Source: Rhizobium grahamii
GTDB taxonomy: Bacteria; Pseudomonadota; Alphaproteobacteria; Rhizobiales; Rhizobiaceae
Direction: 5' to 3'
NCBI RefSeq assembly: GCF_009498215.1
Contig: NZ_CP043498.1
Coordinates: 2,696,501-2,760,500, forward strand
Length of the DNA: 64,000 bases
Below, one piece after another: positions 55,601-64,000 of this stretch (position 1 is the stretch's first letter; each line of letters begins with the position of its first letter). A program made the translations under genes and the position numbers. Below the pieces are notes generated by a model. That model saw only the letters and a program-made list of their open reading frames with translations. It made no database searches and was not told where the DNA came from.

Positions 55601-55806
55601 AATAATGACCCTCAGTGCATCGGTTGCGCACCTTATGATCCTATTTTGGGCAAACGCATACCACCACTTATGCAACGCTGATATGTAGTCGCAGGTGAGG
55701 TTCGTGGCCCCGTATCGTTTGGTTCGGGCATGACCGCTTAGGGCCAGTAGGCGGCCTGCGTACAGCACCACACAAAAATCGGGAAATACTCAGTGGGGAC
55801 GAGACA

Positions 55807-56232
55807 ATGGATGATTTTCATACGAAACGCATGCTCGTTGAATTCCTGAGAAAGCACAACTTGGCGGTAATCGCGACCTGCCACCGTAATGGAAAACCGG
55901 AGGCTGCTACGATCGACTTCTCGGTGCGCGACAATCTTGAGGTGGTGTTCAGTACATTCGAGGAGACGCGAAAGTTCGACAATCTCGCGGAGCGCCCCGG
56001 CGTCGCCTTCGTAGTCGGATGGAACGACAACATCACGGTTCAATACGAGGGTGAGGCAACAAGAGTTTCTGCCGCGGATATCGAACAATACCAGGAGGCG
56101 TATCTCAACAGCCTTCCGGCCGCCAGGGAGTTCATCGAGAGAGGGGCCGTGATGTTCAAAGCGACGCCGCGATGGATTCGATATTCCGATTTCAACCAGG
56201 AGCCTCCCGAACTGATCGAGATTCAATTCTGA
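55807..56232 (+). CDS. Pyridoxamine 5'-phosphate oxidase-like flavoprotein
   Basis: The 141-residue protein has the split-barrel fold of the PPOX superfamily: LAVIATCHRNGKPEAATIDF, VFSTFEETRKFDNLAERPGV and FVVGWNDNITVQYEGEATRV. It probably binds FMN or F420-like flavins, but its substrate is unknown; it is too short and divergent to be PdxH itself. ATG at 55807 follows GGGGACG. It stands alone. Confidence 0.88.
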   Translation: MDDFHTKRMLVEFLRKHNLAVIATCHRNGKPEAATIDFSVRDNLEVVFSTFEETRKFDNLAERPGVAFVVGWNDNITVQYEGEATRVSAADIEQYQEAYLNSLPAAREFIERGAVMFKATPRWIRYSDFNQEPPELIEIQF

Positions 56233-56493
56233 AAAACGCAGGCACCATGCGCGTTACGACGAGTCGTTTGGGTCGCTCATATGCGTGCGAGTGGTGATGA
56301 GGGCTAATTGCCGCGATGGTATTAGGCCGCCGTCCGCTTTGGACCGAAAGAACACCAGCAGCCGACCACTTTGCGCCAATTCTGGACATTGATTTTTCAG
56401 GTCCCGTTTCATTCATCGCGCGGGTAAGCAGGCAAATCGGTAGCCCCATCACCGAATACTGTTCAGATCTGACAATCGCCAAGCCCAAGTTCT

Positions 56494-57414
56494 CTACGTC
56501 ACGATTTCCAACAGTTCCTTAGTTGACCAGCTCGACTTGGCCTCCTTAAAGAGGTCTGGTTCACCTAACTCGACTGCGAGACGATCTAACTCTTCCCATG
56601 TCTGCCTCCTTCCTCGTTCCATTTCAGCATATGAAATGGTGTAGCTTAAGCTTAAGATTGGCTGCAGACGTGGCTTTAGCCCAGGGATAATCGCCGTCTT
56701 TTCACCCTGCACTTCAAGATGCCGCCGACGTGCTCCCTTGATCAAACTGAGGTCGTTACTGATTTTTTCAGGATCATTCATCAGCCGTCTCGTTGCAGGA
56801 GCCCCAAATAAGATTCGCATTGGAACAGATATCATCCAGCCAGGACTGTGAACTTTCCCCGCGAGTTCATGGCGCAGAAAGGACGTAATTCCGTTACTTA
56901 CAAGTGACACGCGCTCCGCCGGAGCAGGATAAAGGACGTGTTCCACGTAAATAGACTCGACCAGCCTTCCAACAGCGATACCCATGCTATTGAGAGCCTT
57001 CTCAAGTTTCGACTGCCCCGTATAAAACGGTCGATAGATCATCCCGATTTTTTCGCCATAAGTAATGAGGGTCATCATCACCTTAGCACCGTAAAAATCG
57101 GCCCAGTACTCGACAGATCTACTTTCAGCTTTGTCTCTATCTTTTCTATCACAATGCTTGTGAACAAGGTGTGCGATCTCGTGGCCGATGATAAGCAGGT
57201 GAAAGTGAAGCTTGTCGGGCGTATCGATCACCTCCTCTGCCATTTCATTCGGAATCACAATGCGAGCGTTACTTCCGCTGCCCCGAACACATGGATAGTT
57301 AGCAGCCTCCACGCAGATCTTTATTGAAGGCCCTGTAAATGGATAAAAAAAATTTCGGAAATCAGCAGCTGCGGCACGGGCCAGCTTTTCGCCAGTCAGT
57401 ATTTCCTGGGGCAT
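56494..57414 (-). CDS. Zinc metallopeptidase-like protein (HEIAH), possible Lit or ImmA/IrrE type
   Basis: The 306-residue protein (from ATG 57414) has H78-E-I-A-H82 (LLIIGHEIAHLVHKH), with the third-ligand region SRSVEYWADFYGAKVMM at 98-114 (E102, D106). This pattern fits a gluzincin-type peptidase such as Lit phage-exclusion or ImmA/IrrE proteins; I cannot choose between them. A GTG start at 57507 would add 31 basic residues. Base composition is lower in GC than the core genes, and it lies alone among accessory genes, suggesting transfer. A role in phage defence is possible but unproven. Confidence 0.65.
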   Translation of the reverse strand: MPQEILTGEKLARAAAADFRNFFYPFTGPSIKICVEAANYPCVRGSGSNARIVIPNEMAEEVIDTPDKLHFHLLIIGHEIAHLVHKHCDRKDRDKAESRSVEYWADFYGAKVMMTLITYGEKIGMIYRPFYTGQSKLEKALNSMGIAVGRLVESIYVEHVLYPAPAERVSLVSNGITSFLRHELAGKVHSPGWMISVPMRILFGAPATRRLMNDPEKISNDLSLIKGARRRHLEVQGEKTAIIPGLKPRLQPILSLSYTISYAEMERGRRQTWEELDRLAVELGEPDLFKEAKSSWSTKELLEIVT

Positions 57415-57703
57415 ATTGTCTTCTCTTGAGCGGAACTTGGTTTTCTTCGCAGGTTTTTGGTTCAGATAGCTTCTACGATCATACTTGGAGATTTGGATTT
57501 CTGCCACTCAGCGGACACTAGTAATGACGTGCCCGCTTCGCGTAATCAGTATGGCTGGCTGCAGCCGGCTTACAGCTAGCCGCCTTATTGCTAGCAGCGA
57601 GGCTTCCATGCAACCTCATGCCCGCTTAGGGCCGATAGCCGACCTTGCCGTATGCGATGGGATAACTCTAATTTGCGATGCCTAGTTTAAGCCGGAGACC
57701 CAT

Positions 57704-58054
57704 TTGAGCGACACGTTGATTTATGCCGCAGGTCCGTTTGTCGTATTGTTTTTCGTGTTGCTCGTAGCAAGCCCATTTGCTTTGGTTTTTCATTATCTGA
57801 TCGCCCTGGCCGAGCGCCGGATCGGTCGCAACTCAGCGGTTGCGATCTATTGCACAGAAGCGATCGGATTATTCCTTTGGGTCAAATGGTACCTGGATGA
57901 CCAATCCGAAGCTTTCGATGCGGGGATGTACGACGGCCCTGTCGGTTTCGCTGCCGGTATGATCGGGGGCTTCGTCATGTTTTTCGCCGGAATGCTTGTC
58001 ATCCTCAACGGCGTTGGGCTCTGGCGGCTGTTGCGCTCCACCGCGCAACGCTGA
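57704..58054 (+). CDS. Small hypothetical membrane protein
   Basis: The 116-residue protein has three to four hydrophobic segments (IYAAGPFVVLFFVLLVASP, a middle segment AIGLFLWVKWYL, and MIGGFVMFFAGMLVILNGVG). A TTG start at 57704 has GGAG 6 bases upstream. Family not recognised. It lies between the metallopeptidase gene and gltD; the flanking terminator at 58080-58107 belongs to gltD. Confidence 0.7.
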   Translation: MSDTLIYAAGPFVVLFFVLLVASPFALVFHYLIALAERRIGRNSAVAIYCTEAIGLFLWVKWYLDDQSEAFDAGMYDGPVGFAAGMIGGFVMFFAGMLVILNGVGLWRLLRSTAQR

Positions 58055-58079
58055 GGCGCGGTGGATCAACATCCGCGCC

Positions 58080-58107
58080 AATAAGAAGGGCCGCTCGAAG
58101 CGGCCCC
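58080..58107 (-). terminator. Rho-independent terminator of gltD
   Basis: On the minus strand a 9-base-pair GC stem (arms 58099-58107 and 58087-58095, 3-base loop) is followed by TTCTTATT. It lies 25 bases beyond the gltD stop. Confidence 0.8.
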
Positions 58108-58131
58108 ATCCATTGCATCGATGTCAGTCGC

Positions 58132-59586
58132 TTACCGCGGCAGAACCGTCGAACCCATCAGGGCTTCGTCGATCGCGCGAGCAGCCTGGCGGCCTTCACG
58201 GATTGCCCAGACCACCAGCGACTGGCCGCGGCGTACGTCGCCTGCCGTCCAGAACTTGTCGACCGAGGTCTTGTAGTCCTTGTCGTTGGCAACGACGTTG
58301 GTCGAGCCGCGACGGTCGGTGTTGAGCGTGAGCTTGCCGTCGAGTTCCTTCAGAACGCTGTCCTTGAACGGGCCGCTGAAACCGATCGCGATGAAGGCGA
58401 GATCAGCCTTGATGATGAACTCCGTGCCGGCGATCGGCTTGCGGCGCTCGTCGACTTCGCAGCACTTGACGCCGGTCAGCACGCCATCTTCGCCGACGAA
58501 CTCGAGCGTTGCGACCTGGAACTCGCGGATGGCGCCTTCGGCCTGCGAGGACGAGGTGCGCATCTTGGTTGCCCAGAACGGCCAGACGGCGAGCTTGTCT
58601 TCCTTCTCCGGCGGCTGCGGGCGAATGTCGAGCTGCGTGACCTTCACCGCACCCTGACGGAACGCCGTGCCGACGCAGTCCGACGCGGTATCGCCACCGC
58701 CGACGACGACGACATGCTTGGCGCCTGCCAGGATCGGATCGGACGCCCAGCCGACGCTGTCGATGTTTTCGCGGCCGACACGCTTGTTCTGCTGCACGAG
58801 ATAAGGCATCGCGTCGTGAACACCTGACAGTTCGACGCCCGGGATGCCGGCTTCGCGCGGCGTTTCCGAACCACCGCAATAGAGCACAGCATCGTGGTCG
58901 GCGAGCAGCTGCTCGACCTTCACGTCGACGCCGATGTTGACGCCATAGTGGAAGGTGACGCCCTCGCCCTTCATCTGCTCGACGCGGCGATCGATGAAGT
59001 TCTTTTCCATCTTGAAGTCGGGGATGCCATAGCGCAGCAGGCCGCCGGCCTTGCTTTCGCGTTCGTACAGATGGACCTCGTGACCTGCACGACCGAGCTG
59101 CTGGGCAGCTGCCATGCCGGCCGGGCCGGAACCGATGATCGCCACCTTCTTGCCGGTGTGAACCGTTGCCGGCTGCGGCCGGATGAAGCCGAGTTCATAG
59201 GCCTTGTCGGCAATCGCCTGCTCGACCGTCTTGATCGCAACCGGCGTGTCTTCGAGATTCAGCGTGCAGGCTTCCTCGCAAGGCGCCGGGCAGACGCGAC
59301 CGGTGAACTCAGGGAAGTTGTTGGTGGAATGCAGGTTGTGGATCGCCGCTTCCCAGTTGTTGTTGTAAACGAGATCGTTCCAATCCGGGATCTGGTTATG
59401 AACCGGGCAGCCGGTCGGACCATGACAATAGGGGATGCCACAGTCCATGCAGCGGGCTGCCTGTTTCTGCACTTCCGGGTCCGACATCGGGATTGTGAAT
59501 TCGCGGAAATGCCGGATGCGATCCGACGCCGGCTGATACTTCGCTACCTGCCGGTCGATTTCCAGAAACCCTGTGACCTTACCCAT
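58132..59586 (-). CDS. gltD: Glutamate synthase (NADPH) small subunit
   Basis: The 484-residue subunit transfers electrons from NADPH to the large subunit. The ATG at 59586 (AGGGACG upstream) gives the normal N-terminus [13 protein letters not shown]. Cysteine clusters for [4Fe-4S] lie at [15 protein letters not shown] and CPAPCEEAC, with the FAD motif [15 protein letters not shown] and the NADPH motif [13 protein letters not shown]. It follows gltB after 222 bases on the same strand. Confidence 0.96.
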   Translation of the reverse strand: MGKVTGFLEIDRQVAKYQPASDRIRHFREFTIPMSDPEVQKQAARCMDCGIPYCHGPTGCPVHNQIPDWNDLVYNNNWEAAIHNLHSTNNFPEFTGRVCPAPCEEACTLNLEDTPVAIKTVEQAIADKAYELGFIRPQPATVHTGKKVAIIGSGPAGMAAAQQLGRAGHEVHLYERESKAGGLLRYGIPDFKMEKNFIDRRVEQMKGEGVTFHYGVNIGVDVKVEQLLADHDAVLYCGGSETPREAGIPGVELSGVHDAMPYLVQQNKRVGRENIDSVGWASDPILAGAKHVVVVGGGDTASDCVGTAFRQGAVKVTQLDIRPQPPEKEDKLAVWPFWATKMRTSSSQAEGAIREFQVATLEFVGEDGVLTGVKCCEVDERRKPIAGTEFIIKADLAFIAIGFSGPFKDSVLKELDGKLTLNTDRRGSTNVVANDKDYKTSVDKFWTAGDVRRGQSLVVWAIREGRQAARAIDEALMGSTVLPR

Positions 59587-59808
59587 ATTTTCGTCCCTTA
59601 CACTCATGACCGCCTCGCCTGCGGCCAGTTGTCCATCATCAGCCTCGACAAGGGAGGCAAGTTGCTTCTTTCGACCGTCATTGAGATATCCCTTGGGTGC
59701 CATCCACGTGTCTGCGCTGCCTGAGGCTGCTGCCGATCCGTGGGTCATTGAGATATTTCGGTCATCCGCCGCGCCGACATTTCGCCGGCGCAACGGAAGT
59801 AAGCGTAT

Positions 59809-62800
59809 TTACTCCGCCGCAATTCCCATGCGGGCGCGTTCCATCTCCTCGAGCGCACGGCGGTACTCGACCGGCATGACCTTGCGGAACTTCGGACGGT
59901 AGTCGGCCCAGTTGTCCAGGATCTGCTTGGCGCGGGTGGAACCCGTGTAGTGCAGATGGTTGGAGATCAACTGGTAGAGGCGCTCCTCGTCGTGGCGCGT
60001 CATGTCACCGGAGACGTCGACGCGTCCCTTGTGGGCAAGATCGCCACCGTGATGATGCAGCTTCTCGAGCATGTCATCCTCTTCCGGAACCGGCTCAAGT
60101 TCGACCATCGCCATGTTGCAGCGCTTGGCGAAATCGCCAACCTCGTCCAGCACGTAAGCGACGCCACCGGACATGCCGGCCGCGAAGTTACGACCCGTTT
60201 GGCCGAGAACGACCACCACACCGCCCGTCATGTATTCGCAGCCGTGGTCGCCCACGCCTTCGACGATGGCAATCGCACCCGAGTTGCGGACCGCGAAGCG
60301 CTCGCCCGCGACACCGCGGAAGTAGCACTCGCCTTCGGTCGCACCGTAGAGAACCGTGTTGCCGACGATGATCGACTCTTCCGCGACGATTTTCGCATTT
60401 TCCGGCGGCCGGACGATGATCTTGCCGCCCGAAAGGCCCTTGCCGACATAGTCGTTGCCGTCACCGATCAGGTTGAAGGTGATGCCGCGAGCCAGGAAGG
60501 CGCCGAACGACTGGCCGGCCGTACCCTTGAGCGTCACGTTGATCGTGTCTTCCTTGAGGCCACGGTGGTTGTAGCGCTTCGCAACTTCACCAGAGAGCAT
60601 CGCGCCGGCAGAGCGGTCGACATTCTTGATGTCGACTTCGAAGGACACAGGCGTCTTCGAAGACAATGCCGGCTCGGCTTCCGCGATCAGCTTGCGATCG
60701 AGAATGTCGTCGATCGGGTGCTTCTGGCGGGTTGTCCAGTAGGTTGCCTCCTTCGGCGCCTCGACCTTGTGGAAGATGCGACTGAAGTCGAGACCCTTGG
60801 ACTTCCAGTGCGCCAGCATCTCATCCTTCTCGAGCAGTTCCGAAGCGCCGATGATCTCATCGAACTTGGTGAAGCCGAGCGACGCCAGGATCTCGCGCAC
60901 TTCGTTGGCGACGAAGAAGAAGTAGTTGATGACATGCTCCGGCGTGCCCTTGAAGCGCTTGCGCAGAACAGGGTCCTGCGTGGCAACGCCCACGGGGCAG
61001 GTGTTCAGATGGCACTTGCGCATCATGATGCAGCCGGCGGCGATGACGGGCGCGGTTGCGAAGCCGAACTCGTCGGCGCCGAGCAGCGCGCCGATGATGA
61101 CGTCGCGGCCGGTCTTCAGGCCACCATCGACCTGCAGGGCGATGCGCGAACGAAGGCCATTCAGCACCAGCGTCTGCTGCGTTTCGGCAAGGCCGATTTC
61201 CCACGGCGAACCGGCATGCTTCAGCGAGGTGAGCGGCGATGCGCCGGTGCCGCCGTCGAAGCCGGAGACCGTGATGTGGTCGGCGCGCGCCTTGGCAACG
61301 CCGGCGGCAACCGTGCCGACACCGACTTCGGAGACGAGCTTGACCGAGACATCGGACGACGGGTTGACGTTCTTCAGGTCGTAGATCAGCTGAGCCAGAT
61401 CTTCGATCGAGTAGATGTCGTGGTGCGGCGGCGGCGAAATCAGGCCGACACCCGGCGTCGAGTGACGGGTCTTGGCGACCGTCGCATCAACCTTGTGACC
61501 GGGCAGCTGGCCGCCCTCGCCGGGCTTGGCGCCCTGCGCGACCTTGATCTGCAGCATGTCGGCATTGACCAGATATTCGGTCGTGACGCCGAAGCGGCCG
61601 GAGGCGATCTGCTTGATCGCCGAACGCTCGGGGTTTGCCGATCCATCCGGCAGCGGGAAGTAGCGATCGCTCTCTTCGCCGCCCTCGCCGGTGTTCGACT
61701 TGCCGCCAATCTTGTTCATCGCGATCGCCAGCGTCGTATGCGCCTCACGGCTGATCGAGCCGAACGACATGGCGCCGGTCGAGAAGCGCTTGACGATATC
61801 CACGGCCGGCTCGACTTCATCGAGCGCGACCGGCTTGCGACCGATCTGCTCAGCAGTCTTGATCTTGAACAGGCCGCGAATGGTGTTCATGCGCAGCGCT
61901 GAGTCATTCACCATCTCGGCGAACTCGCGATAACGATCCTCGGAGTTGCCGCGAACGGCGTGCTGCAGCGTGGCCACCGCATCCGGTGTCCAGGCATGGC
62001 TTTCGCCGCGCATGCGGTAGGCATATTCGCCGCCGATATCGAGCGTGGTCGCCAGCAGCGGATCCTTGCCGAAGGCAGAGGTGTGGCGGGCAACGGTCTC
62101 TTCGGCGATTGCCGTGAGATCGACGCCCTCGATCATCGTCGCGGTGCCGAAGAAGTACTTGTCGACCAGCTCCTGCTGCAGGCCGATCGCGTCGAAGATC
62201 TGACCGCCGCAATAGGACTGATAGGTCGAGATGCCCATCTTCGACATGACCTTGAGGATGCCCTTACCGACCGCCTTGATGTAGCGGTAGACGACTTCGG
62301 AGGCGTCCACTTCCTTCGGGAACTCGCCCTTGGCATGCATGTCGAGCAGCGTGTCGAACGCGAGGTAAGGGTTGATCGCTTCGGCGCCATAGCCCGCGAG
62401 CAGGCAGAAGTGATGCACTTCGCGCGGCTCGCCGGTCTCGACGACGAGGCCAACCGAGGTGCGCAGACCCTTGCGGATCAGGTGGTGGTGCACGGCAGCC
62501 GTCGCGAGCAGCGCCGGGATCGCGATACGGTCCGGTCCGATCTGGCGGTCGGAGAGAACGATGATGTTGTAGCCGCCCTTGACCGCCGCTTCCGCACGCT
62601 CACAGAGGCGATCAAGCATCTCGGGCATGCCTTCGGCGCCACGCTCGACATCATAGGTGAAGTCGAGCGTCTTGGTGTCGAAGCGGTCTTCCGTGTGACC
62701 GATCGAGCGGATCTTTTCGAGATCGCCGTTGGTCAGGATCGGCTGACGCACTTCCAGGCGCTTGGCGTTCGCCATGCCGGTGTGGTCGAGAATGTTCGGA

Positions 62801-64000
62801 CGCGGCCCGATGAAGGACACCAGGCTCATGACCAGCTCTTCGCGGATCGGGTCGATCGGCGGGTTGGTGACCTGCGCGAAGTTCTGCTTGAAATAGGTGT
62901 AGAGCAGCTTCGACTTCTCGGACATCGCCGAGATCGGCGTATCGGTGCCCATAGAGCCCACGGCTTCCTGGCCCGTCGTCGCCATCGGCGACATCAGAAT
63001 CTTGGTGTCTTCGGTGGTGTAACCGAAGGCCTGCTGGCGGTTGAGCAGCGACACGTCGCGGCGCAGCGCGCGCGGTTCGACCGGCTTCAGGTCCTCAAGG
63101 ATCAGCTGCGTGCGATCCAGCCAGTTGCGGTAGGGATGCTTGGTCGCAAGTTCTGTCTTCAGCTCCTCGTCGGAGATGATCTTGCCTTGCTCCATGTCGA
63201 TGAGCAGCATCTTGCCCGGCTGCAGGCGCCACTTCTTGACGATGTCCTCCTCGGCCACCGGCAGCGTGCCGGCTTCCGAAGCGAGAATGACGCGGTCGTC
63301 GGAGGTGACGAGATAGCGGGCCGGACGCAGACCGTTGCGGTCGAGCGTCGCGCCGATCTGCTTGCCATCGGTGAAGGCAACGGCCGCCGGCCCATCCCAC
63401 GGCTCCATCAGGGCGGCGTGATATTCGTAGAACGCCTTGCGATCGGCAGCCATCGACTGGTTGCCAGCCCAGGCTTCCGGGATCAGCATCATCACGGCAT
63501 GCGCCATGGAGTAGCCGCCGCGCACGAGGAACTCGAGCGCGTTGTCGAAGCAGGCCGTATCCGACTGACCTTCGTAGGAGATCGGCCAGAGCTTCGAGAT
63601 GTCCTCGCCGAAGAGCGGCGAAGACACGGACGCCTGGCGTGCCGCCATCCAGTTGACGTTGGAGCGCAGCGTGTTGATTTCGCCGTTGTGGGCGACCATG
63701 CGGTATGGGTGCGCCAGCTTCCACGATGGGAAGGTGTTGGTCGAGAAGCGCTGGTGCACGAGGGCAACCGCGCTTTCGAAACGCGGATCCGACAGGTCCT
63801 TGTAATAGGCGCCGACCTGATAAGCCAGGAACATGCCCTTGTAGACGATCGTCGCCGACGACAGCGACACCGGGTAGAAGTGGCTCTCCTCGCCATCGAA
63901 CTCGTCATAGATGCGGTTCGAGATCACCTTGCGCAGCGTGAAGAGGCGGCGTTCGAATTCATCGGTCGTCGCGGCGTTCTCGCCGGCGCCGATGAAGATC
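59809..64000 (-). CDS. gltB: Glutamate synthase (NADPH) large subunit, N-terminus outside the window
   Basis: About 1,396 residues are visible of a normal ~1,570-residue protein; the N-terminal glutamine amidotransferase portion with the catalytic Cys is beyond the right edge. Seen are the remainder of the amidotransferase domain ([32 protein letters not shown]), the central domain, the FMN-binding synthase domain ([24 protein letters not shown]) with the 3Fe-4S motif [15 protein letters not shown], and the C-terminal GXGXG helix region ([13 protein letters not shown]). Together with GltD it makes glutamate from glutamine and 2-oxoglutarate. Confidence 0.96.
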   Translation of the reverse strand, partial: IFIGAGENAATTDEFERRLFTLRKVISNRIYDEFDGEESHFYPVSLSSATIVYKGMFLAYQVGAYYKDLSDPRFESAVALVHQRFSTNTFPSWKLAHPYRMVAHNGEINTLRSNVNWMAARQASVSSPLFGEDISKLWPISYEGQSDTACFDNALEFLVRGGYSMAHAVMMLIPEAWAGNQSMAADRKAFYEYHAALMEPWDGPAAVAFTDGKQIGATLDRNGLRPARYLVTSDDRVILASEAGTLPVAEEDIVKKWRLQPGKMLLIDMEQGKIISDEELKTELATKHPYRNWLDRTQLILEDLKPVEPRALRRDVSLLNRQQAFGYTTEDTKILMSPMATTGQEAVGSMGTDTPISAMSEKSKLLYTYFKQNFAQVTNPPIDPIREELVMSLVSFIGPRPNILDHTGMANAKRLEVRQPILTNGDLEKIRSIGHTEDRFDTKTLDFTYDVERGAEGMPEMLDRLCERAEAAVKGGYNIIVLSDRQIGPDRIAIPALLATAAVHHHLIRKGLRTSVGLVVETGEPREVHHFCLLAGYGAEAINPYLAFDTLLDMHAKGEFPKEVDASEVVYRYIKAVGKGILKVMSKMGISTYQSYCGGQIFDAIGLQQELVDKYFFGTATMIEGVDLTAIAEETVARHTSAFGKDPLLATTLDIGGEYAYRMRGESHAWTPDAVATLQHAVRGNSEDRYREFAEMVNDSALRMNTIRGLFKIKTAEQIGRKPVALDEVEPAVDIVKRFSTGAMSFGSISREAHTTLAIAMNKIGGKSNTGEGGEESDRYFPLPDGSANPERSAIKQIASGRFGVTTEYLVNADMLQIKVAQGAKPGEGGQLPGHKVDATVAKTRHSTPGVGLISPPPHHDIYSIEDLAQLIYDLKNVNPSSDVSVKLVSEVGVGTVAAGVAKARADHITVSGFDGGTGASPLTSLKHAGSPWEIGLAETQQTLVLNGLRSRIALQVDGGLKTGRDVIIGALLGADEFGFATAPVIAAGCIMMRKCHLNTCPVGVATQDPVLRKRFKGTPEHVINYFFFVANEVREILASLGFTKFDEIIGASELLEKDEMLAHWKSKGLDFSRIFHKVEAPKEATYWTTRQKHPIDDILDRKLIAEAEPALSSKTPVSFEVDIKNVDRSAGAMLSGEVAKRYNHRGLKEDTINVTLKGTAGQSFGAFLARGITFNLIGDGNDYVGKGLSGGKIIVRPPENAKIVAEESIIVGNTVLYGATEGECYFRGVAGERFAVRNSGAIAIVEGVGDHGCEYMTGGVVVVLGQTGRNFAAGMSGGVAYVLDEVGDFAKRCNMAMVELEPVPEEDDMLEKLHHHGGDLAHKGRVDVSGDMTRHDEERLYQLISNHLHYTGSTRAKQILDNWADYRPKFRKVMPVEYRRALEEMERARMGIAAE

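Noticed and set aside
59950..61902. 650-codon open frame opposite gltB
   Set aside because: Shadow of gltB in a GC-rich genome; the translation has repeated low-complexity antisense character.

Overview
The window is a dense, GC-rich bacterial chromosome segment from an alphaproteobacterium of the Rhizobiaceae (Rhizobium/Agrobacterium/Sinorhizobium group). The call rests on gene content: GapR (DUF2312) next to DUF1244, an Omp10-type lipoprotein, homospermidine synthase, paired DUF465 proteins beside purEK-rpmJ, a RIME-like intergenic repeat and a queCDE operon behind a preQ1-type leader. I see no rRNA, tRNA, CRISPR array, insertion sequence or prophage.

Layout. 0-3.4 kb: the start of a chemosensory cluster (cheA partial, cheY, a STAS gene broken by a frameshift) divergent from a soluble receptor-like protein. 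3.4-9 kb: a SEL1 protein, a ThiE-like protein, a TauE/SafE exporter, an ArsR regulator, two DUF465 proteins, purE-purK and rpmJ. 9-20.7 kb: an accessory stretch with a TPR protein, an alpha/beta hydrolase, gamma-glutamyltransferase, a membrane-embedded AraC regulator, a PLP dehydratase, a SDR/GlxA pair, a LysR-controlled tautomerase/cupin/DUF4865 operon and a LysE exporter. 20.8-24.4 kb: pykA, a DUF1036 protein, an N-formylglutamate amidohydrolase broken by a frameshift, DUF1244 and gapR. 24.5-34.7 kb: a DUF882 protein, an orphan sigma-54 activator, an M3 peptidase, pabB-pabC, a diguanylate cyclase and a YciI/NTF2-like/DUF3445 operon. 34.8-44.7 kb: homospermidine synthase, omp10, a LysM-tagged 5'-nucleotidase, hemH, queCDE, SPFH-NfeD and kdsD. 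45-51 kb: an orphan membrane protein, an outer-membrane barrel, galU, a lytic transglycosylase (with a frameshift in its signal peptide) and a degenerate SGNH protein. 51-58 kb: accessory genes, namely an HxlR/MFS pair with a large palindromic operator, an AraC/SDR pair, a PPOX-like flavoprotein and a lone HEIAH metallopeptidase. 58-64 kb: gltD and most of gltB.

Most genes are core metabolism: purine, folate, thiamine, heme, queuosine, glutamate, polyamine and envelope. Standout observations: three genes (STAS, N-formylglutamate amidohydrolase, lytic transglycosylase) each appear broken by loss of one base in a run of five G or C, which looks like a systematic homopolymer sequencing error unless confirmed; the receptor-like protein carries a CheZ-like DxxxQ motif; a preQ1-I-like riboswitch lies over the queC ribosome-binding region; and the LysR-tautomerase-cupin-DUF4865 module is a good candidate for an uncharacterised pathway.
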